A stretch of 52,425 nt of DNA from Eshraghiella sp964576255 (lineage in GTDB: Bacteria; Bacillota; Clostridia; Lachnospirales; Lachnospiraceae), in the NCBI GenBank assembly GCA_964576255.1, contig CAZNUK010000006.1, positions 1-52,425 of the forward strand, written 5' to 3'. Positions 1 to 8,684 of this stretch are shown here, in pieces. The number at the start of each line of letters is the position of its first letter. Position 1 is the stretch's first letter. The notes under the pieces were generated by a model. That model saw nothing but the letters and a program-made list of their open reading frames with translations, was not told the DNA's origin and ran no database searches. A program made the translations under genes and the position numbers.

Positions 1-68
1 GGATATAATTTTTTGGAGTTAAAAAGTTAAATTTCACTATTTACCGATAACTCCATTTGGAGGATATT

Positions 69-1229
69 ATGAAAAATAGAATTTTAATAACGTTATGTAT
101 TGCTATAACAGTAAGTATGACTTCCTGTAATAAGAATACTTATGTTCCATATGAGGAGTTAACATTTAATACAGAAAATACAGAGAACTTGGATAACGTG
201 GAACAGTCTATAGAGAATGATGAAGAGAACAATGTGTTTGATGCAAGTAAATATTGTGAGATGCACATAATTTCAGATAATGGAAAAGAAGCGTTCAGCT
301 TGTTGGGAAGTTTGCCAAGAATTTTAGATATTGAAGATAAATCATATAGATGGTTATGTACAAAGCTCGAATGTGACCATACTGAAAAAGATTGCATAAT
401 GAATGAAGGGAAGAATTGGTTTAGGGTATATAAGAATGGATATTTATATACTAAGGATGCTAATATTTATTATCAGAAAATGAATGGTGAAAGAGAATTA
501 TTATTTACCAATTCTTTTGTTTCGGATTTTGAAAAAAGTATGGACTGGGAGCCTAGTATGGAATTTCTCTTTATTGATGAAGATAATCTTTTGATAGAGG
601 GAAGAAACTATGTTTTTACATATAACATTAGTAGTGATATGTGTGGAGAGATAATTGAAGTTGCAGATATTGATATATTATCAAGTTGTTATTATGAGGG
701 GGAAGCATATGTATGTTTGTCAACAGGAGAAATGTATAGGATTAATCTAAACACAGGTGAAGTTTCTTATTTATTAGAACAGGGATATCATCCCAAATTT
801 TTTGAAGATAGAATATATTATTGTAAATGGTACAAGGGAGTTTGTAGCATTTATTCTAATAATACTGAATTTACGGATGAAAAGCTTTTTGTGGAAAATA
901 CGGGAGCTTTATTTGGTGTATGTGAAAAAGGAATTTACTATTTTAAAGATACAGAAGTATTTCTTATTAATGTTAATGGAGAAATAGAGTTTAGTTTTGA
1001 TGTATCTGATTGGGAATATGATTATGACAAATTACCATCTAAATATCAGAGCGATGATATAAACAGACCAAATGCGAAAATAAATTGTATATATAATATG
1101 CATTATATGTCGGATGGTTTTATTATTGGAGTATCATATGATGTGTATAGTGAGTTGAATATGGGAGCATATGATGTGTATTATGAAATTGATGAAAATG
1201 GGGAAATATATGAGTTTACAGAAAGGTAG
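69..1229 (+). CDS. Putative lipoprotein with beta-propeller-like repeats
   Basis: A 386-residue secreted lipoprotein of unknown function. The N-terminus MKNRILITLCIAITVSMTSC is a lipoprotein signal with the cysteine in a lipobox-like setting, followed by an Asn/Glu/Thr-rich linker. The body repeats a pattern of the type 'IYY...IYxINxxG' (for example around nt 900-990), which suggests a small beta-propeller; this is inference. The ATG at 69 is chosen because GGAGGA lies 5 bases upstream and the signal peptide starts there; an in-frame TTG at 57 overlaps that ribosome site. It is followed at once by a second lipoprotein and an ABC transporter, so it may be an accessory or immunity-type surface protein of that system. 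The operon may start before the window. Confidence 0.6.
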   Translation: MKNRILITLCIAITVSMTSCNKNTYVPYEELTFNTENTENLDNVEQSIENDEENNVFDASKYCEMHIISDNGKEAFSLLGSLPRILDIEDKSYRWLCTKLECDHTEKDCIMNEGKNWFRVYKNGYLYTKDANIYYQKMNGERELLFTNSFVSDFEKSMDWEPSMEFLFIDEDNLLIEGRNYVFTYNISSDMCGEIIEVADIDILSSCYYEGEAYVCLSTGEMYRINLNTGEVSYLLEQGYHPKFFEDRIYYCKWYKGVCSIYSNNTEFTDEKLFVENTGALFGVCEKGIYYFKDTEVFLINVNGEIEFSFDVSDWEYDYDKLPSKYQSDDINRPNAKINCIYNMHYMSDGFIIGVSYDVYSELNMGAYDVYYEIDENGEIYEFTER

Positions 1230-1238
1230 ATGTGTGGT

Positions 1239-2255
1239 ATGAAAAAGTTTTTATGTTTTGTATCAATGGTAGTTGTATTAATAAGTGTTTGCGGATGTAA
1301 AACCACATATATAGACGATTCTAAGAAAACAGAACAAAATACAATTATGGGAACGAAAGAAGAAGTTGAAGAAGAAACTTATGGAAATAATACGGGTCTT
1401 TCGATGTCAGCGTTTGCGGTAGTAAAATATCTTTCCGATGAAAATGATACTTTTGTTCAAGAACAAAAAAGTGAATACATAATTAATAAAGGATTAAATT
1501 ACGCAGGTGTTTCCATTAATTGTCAGGTTAATGAAGTTCTTCCGTGGAAGGATATATCTGCAAGAATATATGTAATTGATAATGGTATACCAATACCTTT
1601 TTCAGTGGATGATTCAGAAGCTTGTGATATATATGCTGACATTGATTATTCCGTTGGCGAAATGAAGGATATAGTCGTTAAATTTGAACAGGAACAGTTA
1701 TCGTCACAAAATGGTATGATTGATATTCTGATATATTTTAATCCGGATGAACAGGCTGGAGAGTGGTCCGGCCAGTATAGTGGAATGGTAGCATATGCAT
1801 TTAATTATATTAATGACGATTATACAGGTGAAGTTGATAAGGTGCTTGAACCATATAAAGGGGAGTATTTACAAATTCCAAATGAATATATAGATAACGC
1901 CTGTACTTCGAATATTGGAGATGCGGATTTATATAATAATGAATATATGGTTAAGCGTTATGAAAATAACATTATACAGTGTAGTAGTCTTGAGGAATTG
2001 TTTATTTATTGGAATAGTGGCAGGAATTCCGCTGAAGATGTGTTGGTGGGACTTATTGTTGATGGAGAATTAAAGAAAATATCAGGAGAAGATTATTTTA
2101 TCCGAGTTGAACAAAAAAAAGGAACTCAGACCTTTAAGTACCCATTGGATGTTCTTGGTGAGTTGGAAAAAGGGGAGCACACTTTTACGCTAATAGGTTT
2201 TAGGGAGGATTTAGGTTTTATTCCTGAAAATAGATGGAATATTGTAATTAACTAA
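1239..2255 (+). CDS. Putative lipoprotein of the ABC transporter operon
   Basis: A 338-residue lipoprotein of unknown function. MKKFLCFVSMVVVLISVCGC is a classic lipoprotein signal peptide with the VCGC lipobox, then a charged Lys/Glu/Thr linker. The rest is an acidic, mostly beta-type soluble region without a motif I recognise. I prefer the ATG at 1239 because the basic n-region MKK starts there; the in-frame ATG at 1230, directly after the previous stop codon, is an alternative with a better placed AAAGG. It sits between another lipoprotein and an ABC-2 type permease, and shares their AT-rich composition, so it is likely co-expressed with the transporter. Confidence 0.6.
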   Translation: MKKFLCFVSMVVVLISVCGCKTTYIDDSKKTEQNTIMGTKEEVEEETYGNNTGLSMSAFAVVKYLSDENDTFVQEQKSEYIINKGLNYAGVSINCQVNEVLPWKDISARIYVIDNGIPIPFSVDDSEACDIYADIDYSVGEMKDIVVKFEQEQLSSQNGMIDILIYFNPDEQAGEWSGQYSGMVAYAFNYINDDYTGEVDKVLEPYKGEYLQIPNEYIDNACTSNIGDADLYNNEYMVKRYENNIIQCSSLEELFIYWNSGRNSAEDVLVGLIVDGELKKISGEDYFIRVEQKKGTQTFKYPLDVLGELEKGEHTFTLIGFREDLGFIPENRWNIVIN

Positions 2256-2283
2256 AAATGTAGTACTGGAGATAAAACAATAT

Positions 2284-3480
2284 ATGTTTAAATGGGAACT
2301 TAAGAAAATTATATATAGCAAGATATTTATTGTATCCATCGTTTTAATAATAGGAATTAGGCTGTATGAGGTGCTTAAGATATGGGAAAGAGGAGAAGAA
2401 TTTCGCATGTCAAATGGCTTATTTGAAGAATTGTACCTAAATGAAGATGAGTATAACAATGTTGCAATTCCATATTATCAGGGACTTAAGGATTATGACA
2501 CAATGGCTTTGATAAATATGGAAGGATTGTATCTTGACAATGCTTTTATGGACTCTTATGAGATTAAAACATTAGCTGATGCTAAAAAGTACACAAGTAC
2601 TACATACGAAGAGTCAATGGTTACACTGGTTAGAAAAGCAGCAAGAATGGTTGATGAAGATAGTAGTCCATATGAGGTTAGATATTACGAAAAATATATT
2701 AAGGTATATAACCAACAAGTACATGTTGAACCTGTAAATAATATGGATGATTATTTGCAAATGGTGTTCAGTCGAACAGAAATTATTTTTATGGTAATGC
2801 TTGTATGGGTGATTGTACTTACATCATATGTTGTTAAAGGGCAAGAGCATAAGAGATTTCGTGGAATCTATATGTCAACGGCAAATGGCAGGCGTAATGG
2901 AATTATGACAAAGCTTGCAGCTCTTTGTGTTGTATTTACTGTTTTTGAATTTTTATGTCTGATTGCGTTGATAATAAATGCCATGACTATGTATGGATTT
3001 AGCTTTAGAGTATTGACTGCACCTATACAGTCCGTTCCGGATTATATGTATTGCCCGATTCATACATCTATAATTGGAATAATAGGCATTAATTATTTGG
3101 TACGACTTGTGATTTATTTAATGGTAATGTGCGTCACTGCTGTAATGACTTATTTTTTGAAGGCAATACCCGTTATTATTGGCAATATGGTGCTATGGGT
3201 TTTTCCGGTATTTTTACTGGGAAGAATGGACAAGTCTACATATGAAATGAATCAGATTTATGAAAAGATAGGCCAATATTATCCACCTTCAATTTTTGAT
3301 TATTGTAATTATATTAGTGATTTTGATTATGTTAAGGTAGGAGAATTTCCAGTAATGCGAATTCTTTGTGTTATGGTAATTGCAGTTTTATTTATGGTTT
3401 TATCTATTGTAATGTTATTATTGTTTGCAGAAAAAAAGAATATGGAGATGGGTTATGGAATTAAGAATCGAAGAAATTAA
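2284..3480 (+). CDS. ABC-2 type transporter permease
   Basis: A 398-residue membrane protein with the layout of ABC-2 permeases: one N-terminal membrane segment (about residues 12-30), a large extracytoplasmic loop of about 130 residues rich in Asp/Glu/Tyr, then about five more hydrophobic segments from residue 165 to the end. It lacks motifs that would tell the substrate. Its 3' end overlaps the ATPase gene by 26 bases, so the two are translationally coupled. With the second permease at 4189-5052 it would form a heterodimeric channel with the ATPase. Known systems of this form export peptides or antimicrobials, or give immunity to them; the actual role here is not visible. Confidence 0.75.
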   Translation: MFKWELKKIIYSKIFIVSIVLIIGIRLYEVLKIWERGEEFRMSNGLFEELYLNEDEYNNVAIPYYQGLKDYDTMALINMEGLYLDNAFMDSYEIKTLADAKKYTSTTYEESMVTLVRKAARMVDEDSSPYEVRYYEKYIKVYNQQVHVEPVNNMDDYLQMVFSRTEIIFMVMLVWVIVLTSYVVKGQEHKRFRGIYMSTANGRRNGIMTKLAALCVVFTVFEFLCLIALIINAMTMYGFSFRVLTAPIQSVPDYMYCPIHTSIIGIIGINYLVRLVIYLMVMCVTAVMTYFLKAIPVIIGNMVLWVFPVFLLGRMDKSTYEMNQIYEKIGQYYPPSIFDYCNYISDFDYVKVGEFPVMRILCVMVIAVLFMVLSIVMLLLFAEKKNMEMGYGIKNRRN

Positions 3481-4177
3481 TAAACATTATAAGAAAAAAC
3501 ATGCTCTTAAGGATTTTTCATGTGTGTTTCGTGAGGGTGTAAATGTTCTTTTAGGTCCTAATGGTGCTGGTAAAACCACTCTTATGAATGTTATTGCGGA
3601 TGTAATCAATATTGACAATGGTAAGATTTATTTTGATGGGGAAGAGACCCTCAAAATGGGAAGAGAATTTAGAAAAAAACTAGGTTATCTTCCACAGAGT
3701 CCGGAGTTTTATCCTTTTTTTACAGGCAAACAGATTATTGATTATTTTGCTGTTTTGAAAGGGCTTGGAAAAGATGAATATAATGCCCTGGAGCTTTTGG
3801 AAAGTGTTAATTTAGCCGAAGTGGCGGATAAGTCCTGTGGTGGATATTCCGGTGGTATGAAAAGAAGACTTGGTATTGCAGTTACACTTCTTGGAAGCCC
3901 TAAAGTGATGATATTTGATGAACCTACAGCAGGACTTGATCCTAAGGAGAGGATAAGTTTTAAAAATATATTAAAAGACCTGTCCGAAAATCACATAATA
4001 ATATTGTCAACACATATTATTTCAGATGCGGAGGACGTGGGATGTAATATGGTTTTGATAAAGGACGGAAAGAGGCTTACAGAAGGTTCAATGGAAGATT
4101 TAAAAGCGGTGGTAACAGAACAAACCGGTAATAAAGACGTAACTTTGGATGAAGTGTACTTACACTGGTTTAAGTGA
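3455..4177 (+). CDS. ABC transporter ATP-binding protein
   Basis: A 240-residue ABC ATPase, the energy-supplying subunit of the flanking permeases. Visible motifs: Walker A GPNGAGKTT near residue 36, the Q-loop around LGYLPQSPEF, signature YSGGMKRR near residue 125, Walker B VMIFDEPTAGLDP near residue 150, and the switch histidine in STHIIS. The start at 3455 (MELRIEEINKHY) fits the usual N-terminal beta-strand of the family and has GGAG 5' of it; the open frame continues upstream to 3425 but only inside the permease gene. It belongs to the single-domain exporter ATPases that work with ABC-2 permeases. Confidence 0.9.
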   Translation: MELRIEEINKHYKKKHALKDFSCVFREGVNVLLGPNGAGKTTLMNVIADVINIDNGKIYFDGEETLKMGREFRKKLGYLPQSPEFYPFFTGKQIIDYFAVLKGLGKDEYNALELLESVNLAEVADKSCGGYSGGMKRRLGIAVTLLGSPKVMIFDEPTAGLDPKERISFKNILKDLSENHIIILSTHIISDAEDVGCNMVLIKDGKRLTEGSMEDLKAVVTEQTGNKDVTLDEVYLHWFK

Positions 4178-4188
4178 TGGGTGGTAAT

Positions 4189-5052
4189 ATGTTTGGTTTT
4201 GAGATAAAAAAATATCTTCAAAATAAGATGATAATTTTTATTATCATTGGAATGATGCTTCTGAAGGTTTTGGTGTCATATTTTTCTCTTAATATTTCTG
4301 TGCCATTTAGTGAAGTTGTATATAAAAGATATCTTGTTACATGGGATGGAGAATTAGACGAAAACAAAGGCAGGGAAATTGAAGAAGAAAATAGCAGACT
4401 GGATTACATAATTAGAAATTATTCTGTGTTAGAGGAACAATACCATAATGGGGAAATTGGATTTAAAGAATTCTATGAGTGTACCAAAGAACATGATAAA
4501 GCCAAGACAGAGCAAGATGCTTTTCTTCCTGTATATGCCAAGTATCAATATTATCAAAATACGGATGAGTATGTGGAATTTTTCTATGATTTGGAAATAA
4601 TAGAGTTTATAGAATTATTTCGCAGAGATATAATAATGGCATTGTTATTATGTTTTATCATTAGTATTGTTGCGGATATGGATTATAATAAGGAGCTGGC
4701 AATGGTTATTAAATCCCAGCCTGAGGGAAGAATTAGATTCGAAGTTACAAAAATCTTGGGAGTAGCTTATGTATCAGCGATAATTGCAATTATATTTATT
4801 GGACTGGATTTTATAATGTATGGATGCAGATATTCTTTTGAAAATTGGGATAGAACCATACATAGTATTCAGGCAATGGCTAATATACCTATTAATGCAC
4901 CTGTGGTAGCAGTTGTGGGAATATTGTCTGTGTTGAAAATATTGGCAGCAGTTGTAATGGGAGAAATAGTGCTTTTAATTAATAAGATTTCTAAGAAAAT
5001 GTTTTTGGCGATTTTTATATCGGTGTTGGTGCTTGTGGTTTTCTCCTTATAG
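4189..5052 (+). CDS. ABC-2 type transporter permease, second subunit
   Basis: A 287-residue membrane protein with one N-terminal membrane helix, an extracytoplasmic charged loop of about 100 residues (rich in Glu, Lys, Tyr) and about four further helices. It has the same architecture as the permease at 2284-3480 but little obvious sequence identity. The start at 4189 has GGGTGG just upstream; ATG 4177 and GTG 4174 are in-frame alternatives overlapping the ATPase stop. It is the last gene of the operon; downstream lies a palindromic repeat element and then the convergent dut gene. Confidence 0.7.
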   Translation: MFGFEIKKYLQNKMIIFIIIGMMLLKVLVSYFSLNISVPFSEVVYKRYLVTWDGELDENKGREIEEENSRLDYIIRNYSVLEEQYHNGEIGFKEFYECTKEHDKAKTEQDAFLPVYAKYQYYQNTDEYVEFFYDLEIIEFIELFRRDIIMALLLCFIISIVADMDYNKELAMVIKSQPEGRIRFEVTKILGVAYVSAIIAIIFIGLDFIMYGCRYSFENWDRTIHSIQAMANIPINAPVVAVVGILSVLKILAAVVMGEIVLLINKISKKMFLAIFISVLVLVVFSL

Positions 5053-5071
5053 AAATGGATAACATAATGAA

Positions 5072-5149
5072 TTGGACCTGTTTGAAGCGAGCAAAGCTAT
5101 AGAGACTTTTTCCAGTCTATATATACAAAAAGTATTCAAATAGGTCCAA
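5072..5149. repeat. Dispersed palindromic element, copy A
   Basis: Between two convergent operons lies a 78-bp structured element. The outer arms TTGGACCTGTTTGAA (5072-5086) and TTCAAATAGGTCCAA (5135-5149) pair over 15 positions with one G-T wobble. Inside them is a second hairpin with arms GACT/AGTC extended by TATAGA/TATATA with one mismatch. A related element (copy B) lies at 41960-42036 and shares GGACCTG, GCTATAGAGACT, TCTATA and AAATAGGTCC in the same order. It has no T-run, so it is not a standard terminator. A small mobile (MITE-like) element or a structured RNA are both possible. Confidence 0.7.
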
Positions 5150-5212
5150 ATCCACTGCGCCATATTCATCATCTAGTAGTTGTAAGTAAAAGTCCCAACA
5201 CAATAGTGTGAT

Positions 5213-5650
5213 TTATTTTGTCCCCGTACTTCCAAATCCTCCGGCACCTCTTACGGTGTCGCTTAATTCTTCGGTTTGCTCAAACTGTGCTGTAATAAAT
5301 GGTGTAATCACAAGCTGGGCAATTCTTTCATTAGGTTCAACTGTCTGTGGAGTGAGAGAGTGGTTGTGAAGTGCCACCATAAATTCTCCTCTGTAATCAG
5401 GGTCAACAACTCCTACCTTATTGGCTGGTGCAAGACCACGCTTGCTTGCCATACCGCTTCTAGGGTAGATAAGACCTGCATAACCCATTGGAAGCTCCAT
5501 AGCAAGCCCGGTAGGAATCATATGAGTTTCTCCCGGATTAATGGTTACAGTCTCGTCTATGCAGGCATATAAATCAGCTCCTGCGGCATATTCTGAGCCG
5601 TAGGTTGGCAGGGTTGCATTTGGGTTTAATTTCTTAACTGGTATATTCAT
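5213..5650 (-). CDS. dut: dUTP diphosphatase
   Basis: A 145-residue trimeric-type dUTPase that hydrolyses dUTP to dUMP and pyrophosphate, keeping uracil out of DNA and feeding thymidylate synthesis. The family motifs are visible in order: AAGADLYA, PRSGMASKRGL (phosphate-binding Ser), GVVDPDYRGE (uridine pocket and catalytic Asp) and the C-terminal GGFGSTG arm. The ATG at 5650 (MNIPVKKLNP) is preceded by GGAGG at 5656-5660; the longer open frame runs back into nrdG and is not needed. It follows nrdG closely on the same strand, giving an nrdD-nrdG-dut operon for anaerobic nucleotide supply. Confidence 0.95.
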   Translation of the reverse strand: MNIPVKKLNPNATLPTYGSEYAAGADLYACIDETVTINPGETHMIPTGLAMELPMGYAGLIYPRSGMASKRGLAPANKVGVVDPDYRGEFMVALHNHSLTPQTVEPNERIAQLVITPFITAQFEQTEELSDTVRGAGGFGSTGTK

Positions 5651-5660
5651 TAGTGCCTCC

Positions 5661-6215
5661 TTAAGTGTTAGAAAATACATATTTTGGTGTGTCAGGTTCC
5701 CATAAAACAAGCTCACCGCTTTTTAGGGAGTCCTGAACAAGAATGCCCCTCTGGTTACTGGAGCCTCTGAAATAAGCGCTTAAATCCTTAAGCTCCTCCA
5801 CATAAGGTCCATCCATTATAACATCTACATATGAGAGAATTTCTCTGGTTTCAGGTACGGTGTCAGCCATACGGCCAAGGATGTCCTTATCAAATAAATA
5901 TCCGCTGAAAATCCATATGGATTTGGAATTGCCATAAACCTCTCGGACTTTTCTAAGGAGTGGGAGAATGCCGGTCTGATTTTGTGGCTCCATTGGTTCT
6001 CCTCCGAGAATTGTAAGTCCGGTTATATGGGCTGGGGCAAGGTATTCAATTATTAAGTCAATTTCTTTTTCTGTAAAAGGTTTGCCGTAATTAAAATCCC
6101 ATGCAACCTCATTAAAGCATCCTTTGCAGCGGTGTGTACATCCACTTACAAAAAGGGAAATTCGTATTCCGGGTCCGTTAGCGGCATCACATTGTTTTAT
6201 ATCTGCGTAATTCAT
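5661..6215 (-). CDS. nrdG: Anaerobic ribonucleotide reductase activating protein
   Basis: A 184-residue radical-SAM protein that uses a 4Fe-4S cluster and S-adenosylmethionine to install the glycyl radical on NrdD. The cluster motif CTHRCKGC (Cx3Cx2C) is near residue 30, preceded by GPGIRISLFVSGC and followed by LTILGGEPM, the typical SAM-binding GGE motif. The ATG at 6215 has GAAAGGTC just upstream; the open frame extends further without a ribosome site. It lies about 75 bases downstream of nrdD on the same strand, the normal arrangement for this enzyme pair, with dut following. Confidence 0.95.
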   Translation of the reverse strand: MNYADIKQCDAANGPGIRISLFVSGCTHRCKGCFNEVAWDFNYGKPFTEKEIDLIIEYLAPAHITGLTILGGEPMEPQNQTGILPLLRKVREVYGNSKSIWIFSGYLFDKDILGRMADTVPETREILSYVDVIMDGPYVEELKDLSAYFRGSSNQRGILVQDSLKSGELVLWEPDTPKYVFSNT

Positions 6216-6289
6216 TGTATTCGACCTTTCTAATATTAAAAGTGGAAGGACTTGTAATCCGCCCTTCCACAATAACACAATGGTTAAAA

Positions 6290-8416
6290 CTATACATGCA
6301 ATACTCTTGAGTTAATTTCCTTGGTCTTACCCACATTCCAGAAATTCTCACCTAAGTATCCGCAGGTTCTTCTGGTAACATTCATCTTATTATGATCCTT
6401 GTTATGGCACTGTGGACATTCCCATTCAAGCTTGTCGTTAATAATAATCTCGCCATCATATTCGCATACCTGACAGAAGTCTGACTTGGTATTAAATTCA
6501 GCGTACATAATATTGTCGTAAATAAATTTAACAAGCTCCTCCAAAGCAGGAAGGTTATGTCTTAAGTTAGGAATCTCTGCATAAGAGATTGTTCCACCAG
6601 AAGAAATGGTCTGGAACTGGCTTTCAAAAGTAAATTTGCTGAAAGCATCAATTTTCTCTCTAACATCAACATGGTATGAGTTGGTGTAGTAACCCTTATC
6701 TGTAATATCCTCAATATCGCCGAATTTCTTGCGGTCAATTTCTGCAAAACGATAGCAGAGAGATTCAGCAGGAGTTCCATAAAGAGCAAATCCGATTCCG
6801 GTATTACGCTTCCAAGTGTCACATGCTTCTCTAAGTCTGTTCATTACTTTAAGAGCAAAAGCAGTTCCCTCAGGTTCTGTATGGCTGTGTCCTGTCATAA
6901 GCTTAGTTACTTCATATATTCCGATATATCCAAGTGAAATTGAAGAGTAGCCACCGTGGAGAAGCGCATCAATTGTCTCACCCGGAGCAAGTCTTGCAAT
7001 TGCACCATACTGCCAATGAATTGGGCTTACATCTGAAAGTGTTCCTTCGAGGGCTTTATGTCTGCACATTAAGGCTTCAAAGCAAAGTGAAAGTCTTTCT
7101 TCCATTAACTCCCAGAAGTATTCTTCATTACCCTTAGCAATGATACCAATCTGTGGGAGGTTAAGACTAACAACACCCTGATTAAAACGGCCTTCCCATT
7201 TGTATTCGCCGTTCTCGTCCTTCCAAGGACTTAAGAATGAACGGCAACCCATACAGCTGAATACTTCACCTTCGTAGTTCTCACGCATTTTCTTAGCGGA
7301 GATATAGTCAGGATACATTCTCTTGGATGAACATTCAACAGCAAGACGGGTTAAATAGTCATATTTGCCACCGCTTAAGTTATTATGTGTATCCAAAACA
7401 TAAATTAATTTAGGGAAAGCAGGAGTTACATATACACCTGATTTGTTCTTAATTCCCTGAAGTCTCTGTTTTAAAATCTCTTCTATAATGAGGGCGTTCT
7501 CCTCTACATATGGGTCATCCTCAACTAAGTTAAGGAAAAGTGTAACGAAAGGAGACTGTCCGTTAGTGGTCATTAAAGTATTAATCTGATACTGAATTGT
7601 CTGAACGCCGGCTTTGAGCTCGTCCTTCATTCTGTCGGTTGCAATCTTTAAGATTTCTTCTTCAGAAAGATGGTTGGAGAAAACTTCAGTATAGTGATTG
7701 ATGTATTTGTCTTTAGTCTTTCTAAGGTATTTGCCAAGGTGACGGATATCAACTGACTGTCCGCCATACTGGCTACTGGCAACAGCGGCAATAATCTGTG
7801 TCATAACGGTACAGGCAACCTGAAAGCTCTTAGGGCTCTCGATTAATTTGCCGTTCATAACAGTGCCGTTATCCAGCATATCGCTTATATTAATAAGACA
7901 GCAATTAAAAATTGACTGAACAAAATAATCCGCGTCATGGAAATGAAGAATTCCTTCATCATGAGCCTTGGAAATCTTCTCAGGAAGCAAAAGTCTCTTG
8001 GTGAGGTCTCTTGATACTTCTCCTGCAATTAAGTCACGCTGGGTTGATGCAACAGCGGCATTCTTGTTAGAATTTTCTTCCATGGCATCCTTATTGGTCT
8101 GCTGGATTAATCCAAGGATTGATTCGTCGGTGGTGTTGGACTTACGAACCATCTCACGCTGATAGCGGTAGATAATATAAGTCTTGGCAAGAACAAATTT
8201 GCGTTCTGCCATAAGCTTCTGTTCGATAATATCCTGAATCTCTTCAACCTGAAGAGTATTAGCTCCTAATTTTTCAATAGAGCTTACAATACCATGAATC
8301 TTCTCATCAGAGATTCTCTCACCAAGTGGAACCTCGTCGTTAGCCTTGTGGATGGCAATGATAATCTTATTACGATCATAAGTTACCTCTCTGCCGTCTC
8401 GTTTAATTACTCTCAT
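6290..8416 (-). CDS. nrdD: Anaerobic (class III) ribonucleoside-triphosphate reductase
   Basis: A 708-residue glycyl-radical enzyme that reduces ribonucleoside triphosphates to deoxy forms without oxygen, using formate as reductant in the best known members. The N-terminus VIKRDGREVTYDRNKI is an ATP-cone allosteric domain. The barrel carries conserved segments such as FHDADYF and CMGCRSFLSPW. Near the C-terminus is a CxxC...CxxC zinc site (CQVCEYDG and ECPQC) and then RTCGYLGE with the radical glycine. ATG 8416 is chosen because AAGGAGAAG lies just upstream; the longer frame from 8449 starts at MIKILNEG without a site. It is transcribed first in the nrdD-nrdG-dut operon from the promoter at 8462-8490. 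Confidence 0.96.
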   Translation of the reverse strand: MRVIKRDGREVTYDRNKIIIAIHKANDEVPLGERISDEKIHGIVSSIEKLGANTLQVEEIQDIIEQKLMAERKFVLAKTYIIYRYQREMVRKSNTTDESILGLIQQTNKDAMEENSNKNAAVASTQRDLIAGEVSRDLTKRLLLPEKISKAHDEGILHFHDADYFVQSIFNCCLINISDMLDNGTVMNGKLIESPKSFQVACTVMTQIIAAVASSQYGGQSVDIRHLGKYLRKTKDKYINHYTEVFSNHLSEEEILKIATDRMKDELKAGVQTIQYQINTLMTTNGQSPFVTLFLNLVEDDPYVEENALIIEEILKQRLQGIKNKSGVYVTPAFPKLIYVLDTHNNLSGGKYDYLTRLAVECSSKRMYPDYISAKKMRENYEGEVFSCMGCRSFLSPWKDENGEYKWEGRFNQGVVSLNLPQIGIIAKGNEEYFWELMEERLSLCFEALMCRHKALEGTLSDVSPIHWQYGAIARLAPGETIDALLHGGYSSISLGYIGIYEVTKLMTGHSHTEPEGTAFALKVMNRLREACDTWKRNTGIGFALYGTPAESLCYRFAEIDRKKFGDIEDITDKGYYTNSYHVDVREKIDAFSKFTFESQFQTISSGGTISYAEIPNLRHNLPALEELVKFIYDNIMYAEFNTKSDFCQVCEYDGEIIINDKLEWECPQCHNKDHNKMNVTRRTCGYLGENFWNVGKTKEINSRVLHV

Positions 8417-8461
8417 TATATCTTCTCCTTCATTCAATATCTTAATCAACCTACGTTTGCC

Positions 8462-8490
8462 ATTATAGCACTATATATATAGCTTGTCTA
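8462..8490 (-). promoter_or_regulatory. Promoter of nrdD operon
   Basis: Read on the minus strand: -35 TAGACA (8485-8490), a 17-bp spacer, and a perfect -10 TATAAT (8462-8467), about 46 bases upstream of the nrdD start codon. The spacer itself is the palindrome-like AGCTATATATATAGTGC that forms the proximal NrdR box, so repressor binding would directly block sigma-factor contact. Confidence 0.8.
8468..8483. promoter_or_regulatory. Candidate NrdR box, proximal
   Basis: GCACTATATATATAGC matches the known NrdR consensus (ACACWATATATWGTGT) at 12 of 16 positions and fills the -35/-10 spacer of the nrdD promoter. NrdR is a zinc-finger/ATP-cone repressor of ribonucleotide reductase genes; the nrdR gene is not in this window. 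The best support is position: it lies exactly within the target promoter. Confidence 0.65.
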
Positions 8491-8529
8491 CATCATATTG
8501 GGAGAAAAATATAAAAAATACACAAAAAA

Positions 8530-8545
8530 ACACAATATCTTGTGT
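8530..8545. promoter_or_regulatory. Candidate NrdR box, distal
   Basis: ACACAATATCTTGTGT is a near perfect match to the NrdR consensus. It starts 62 bp from the proximal box, about six helical turns, twice the usual 31-32 bp spacing of paired boxes. It is flanked by an A-run and a T-run, so the same palindrome would also form a terminator-like hairpin; its place between divergent genes makes the repressor reading more likely. Confidence 0.65.
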
Positions 8546-8684
8546 TTTTTATAAAAGCGTGCAAAAACAGCAAAGTGCATATATAATAGGAAGTAACAAC
8601 ATAAGCGGAGCCACTGAACATAAAATTATCACATATTTTCTGTATAATATTATGGAGTATGTTGATTGTGAAGGGAGGTTTTTG

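Noticed and set aside
8527..8551. Bidirectional terminator at the A-run/T-run palindrome
   Set aside because: It lies between divergent genes upstream of both, and matches the NrdR consensus; still possible as an attenuator but less likely.
8484..8684. N-terminal extension of the VTC protein from 8484
   Set aside because: It overlaps the nrdD regulatory palindrome, lacks a ribosome site and has no domain features; GTG 8685 has an excellent site.
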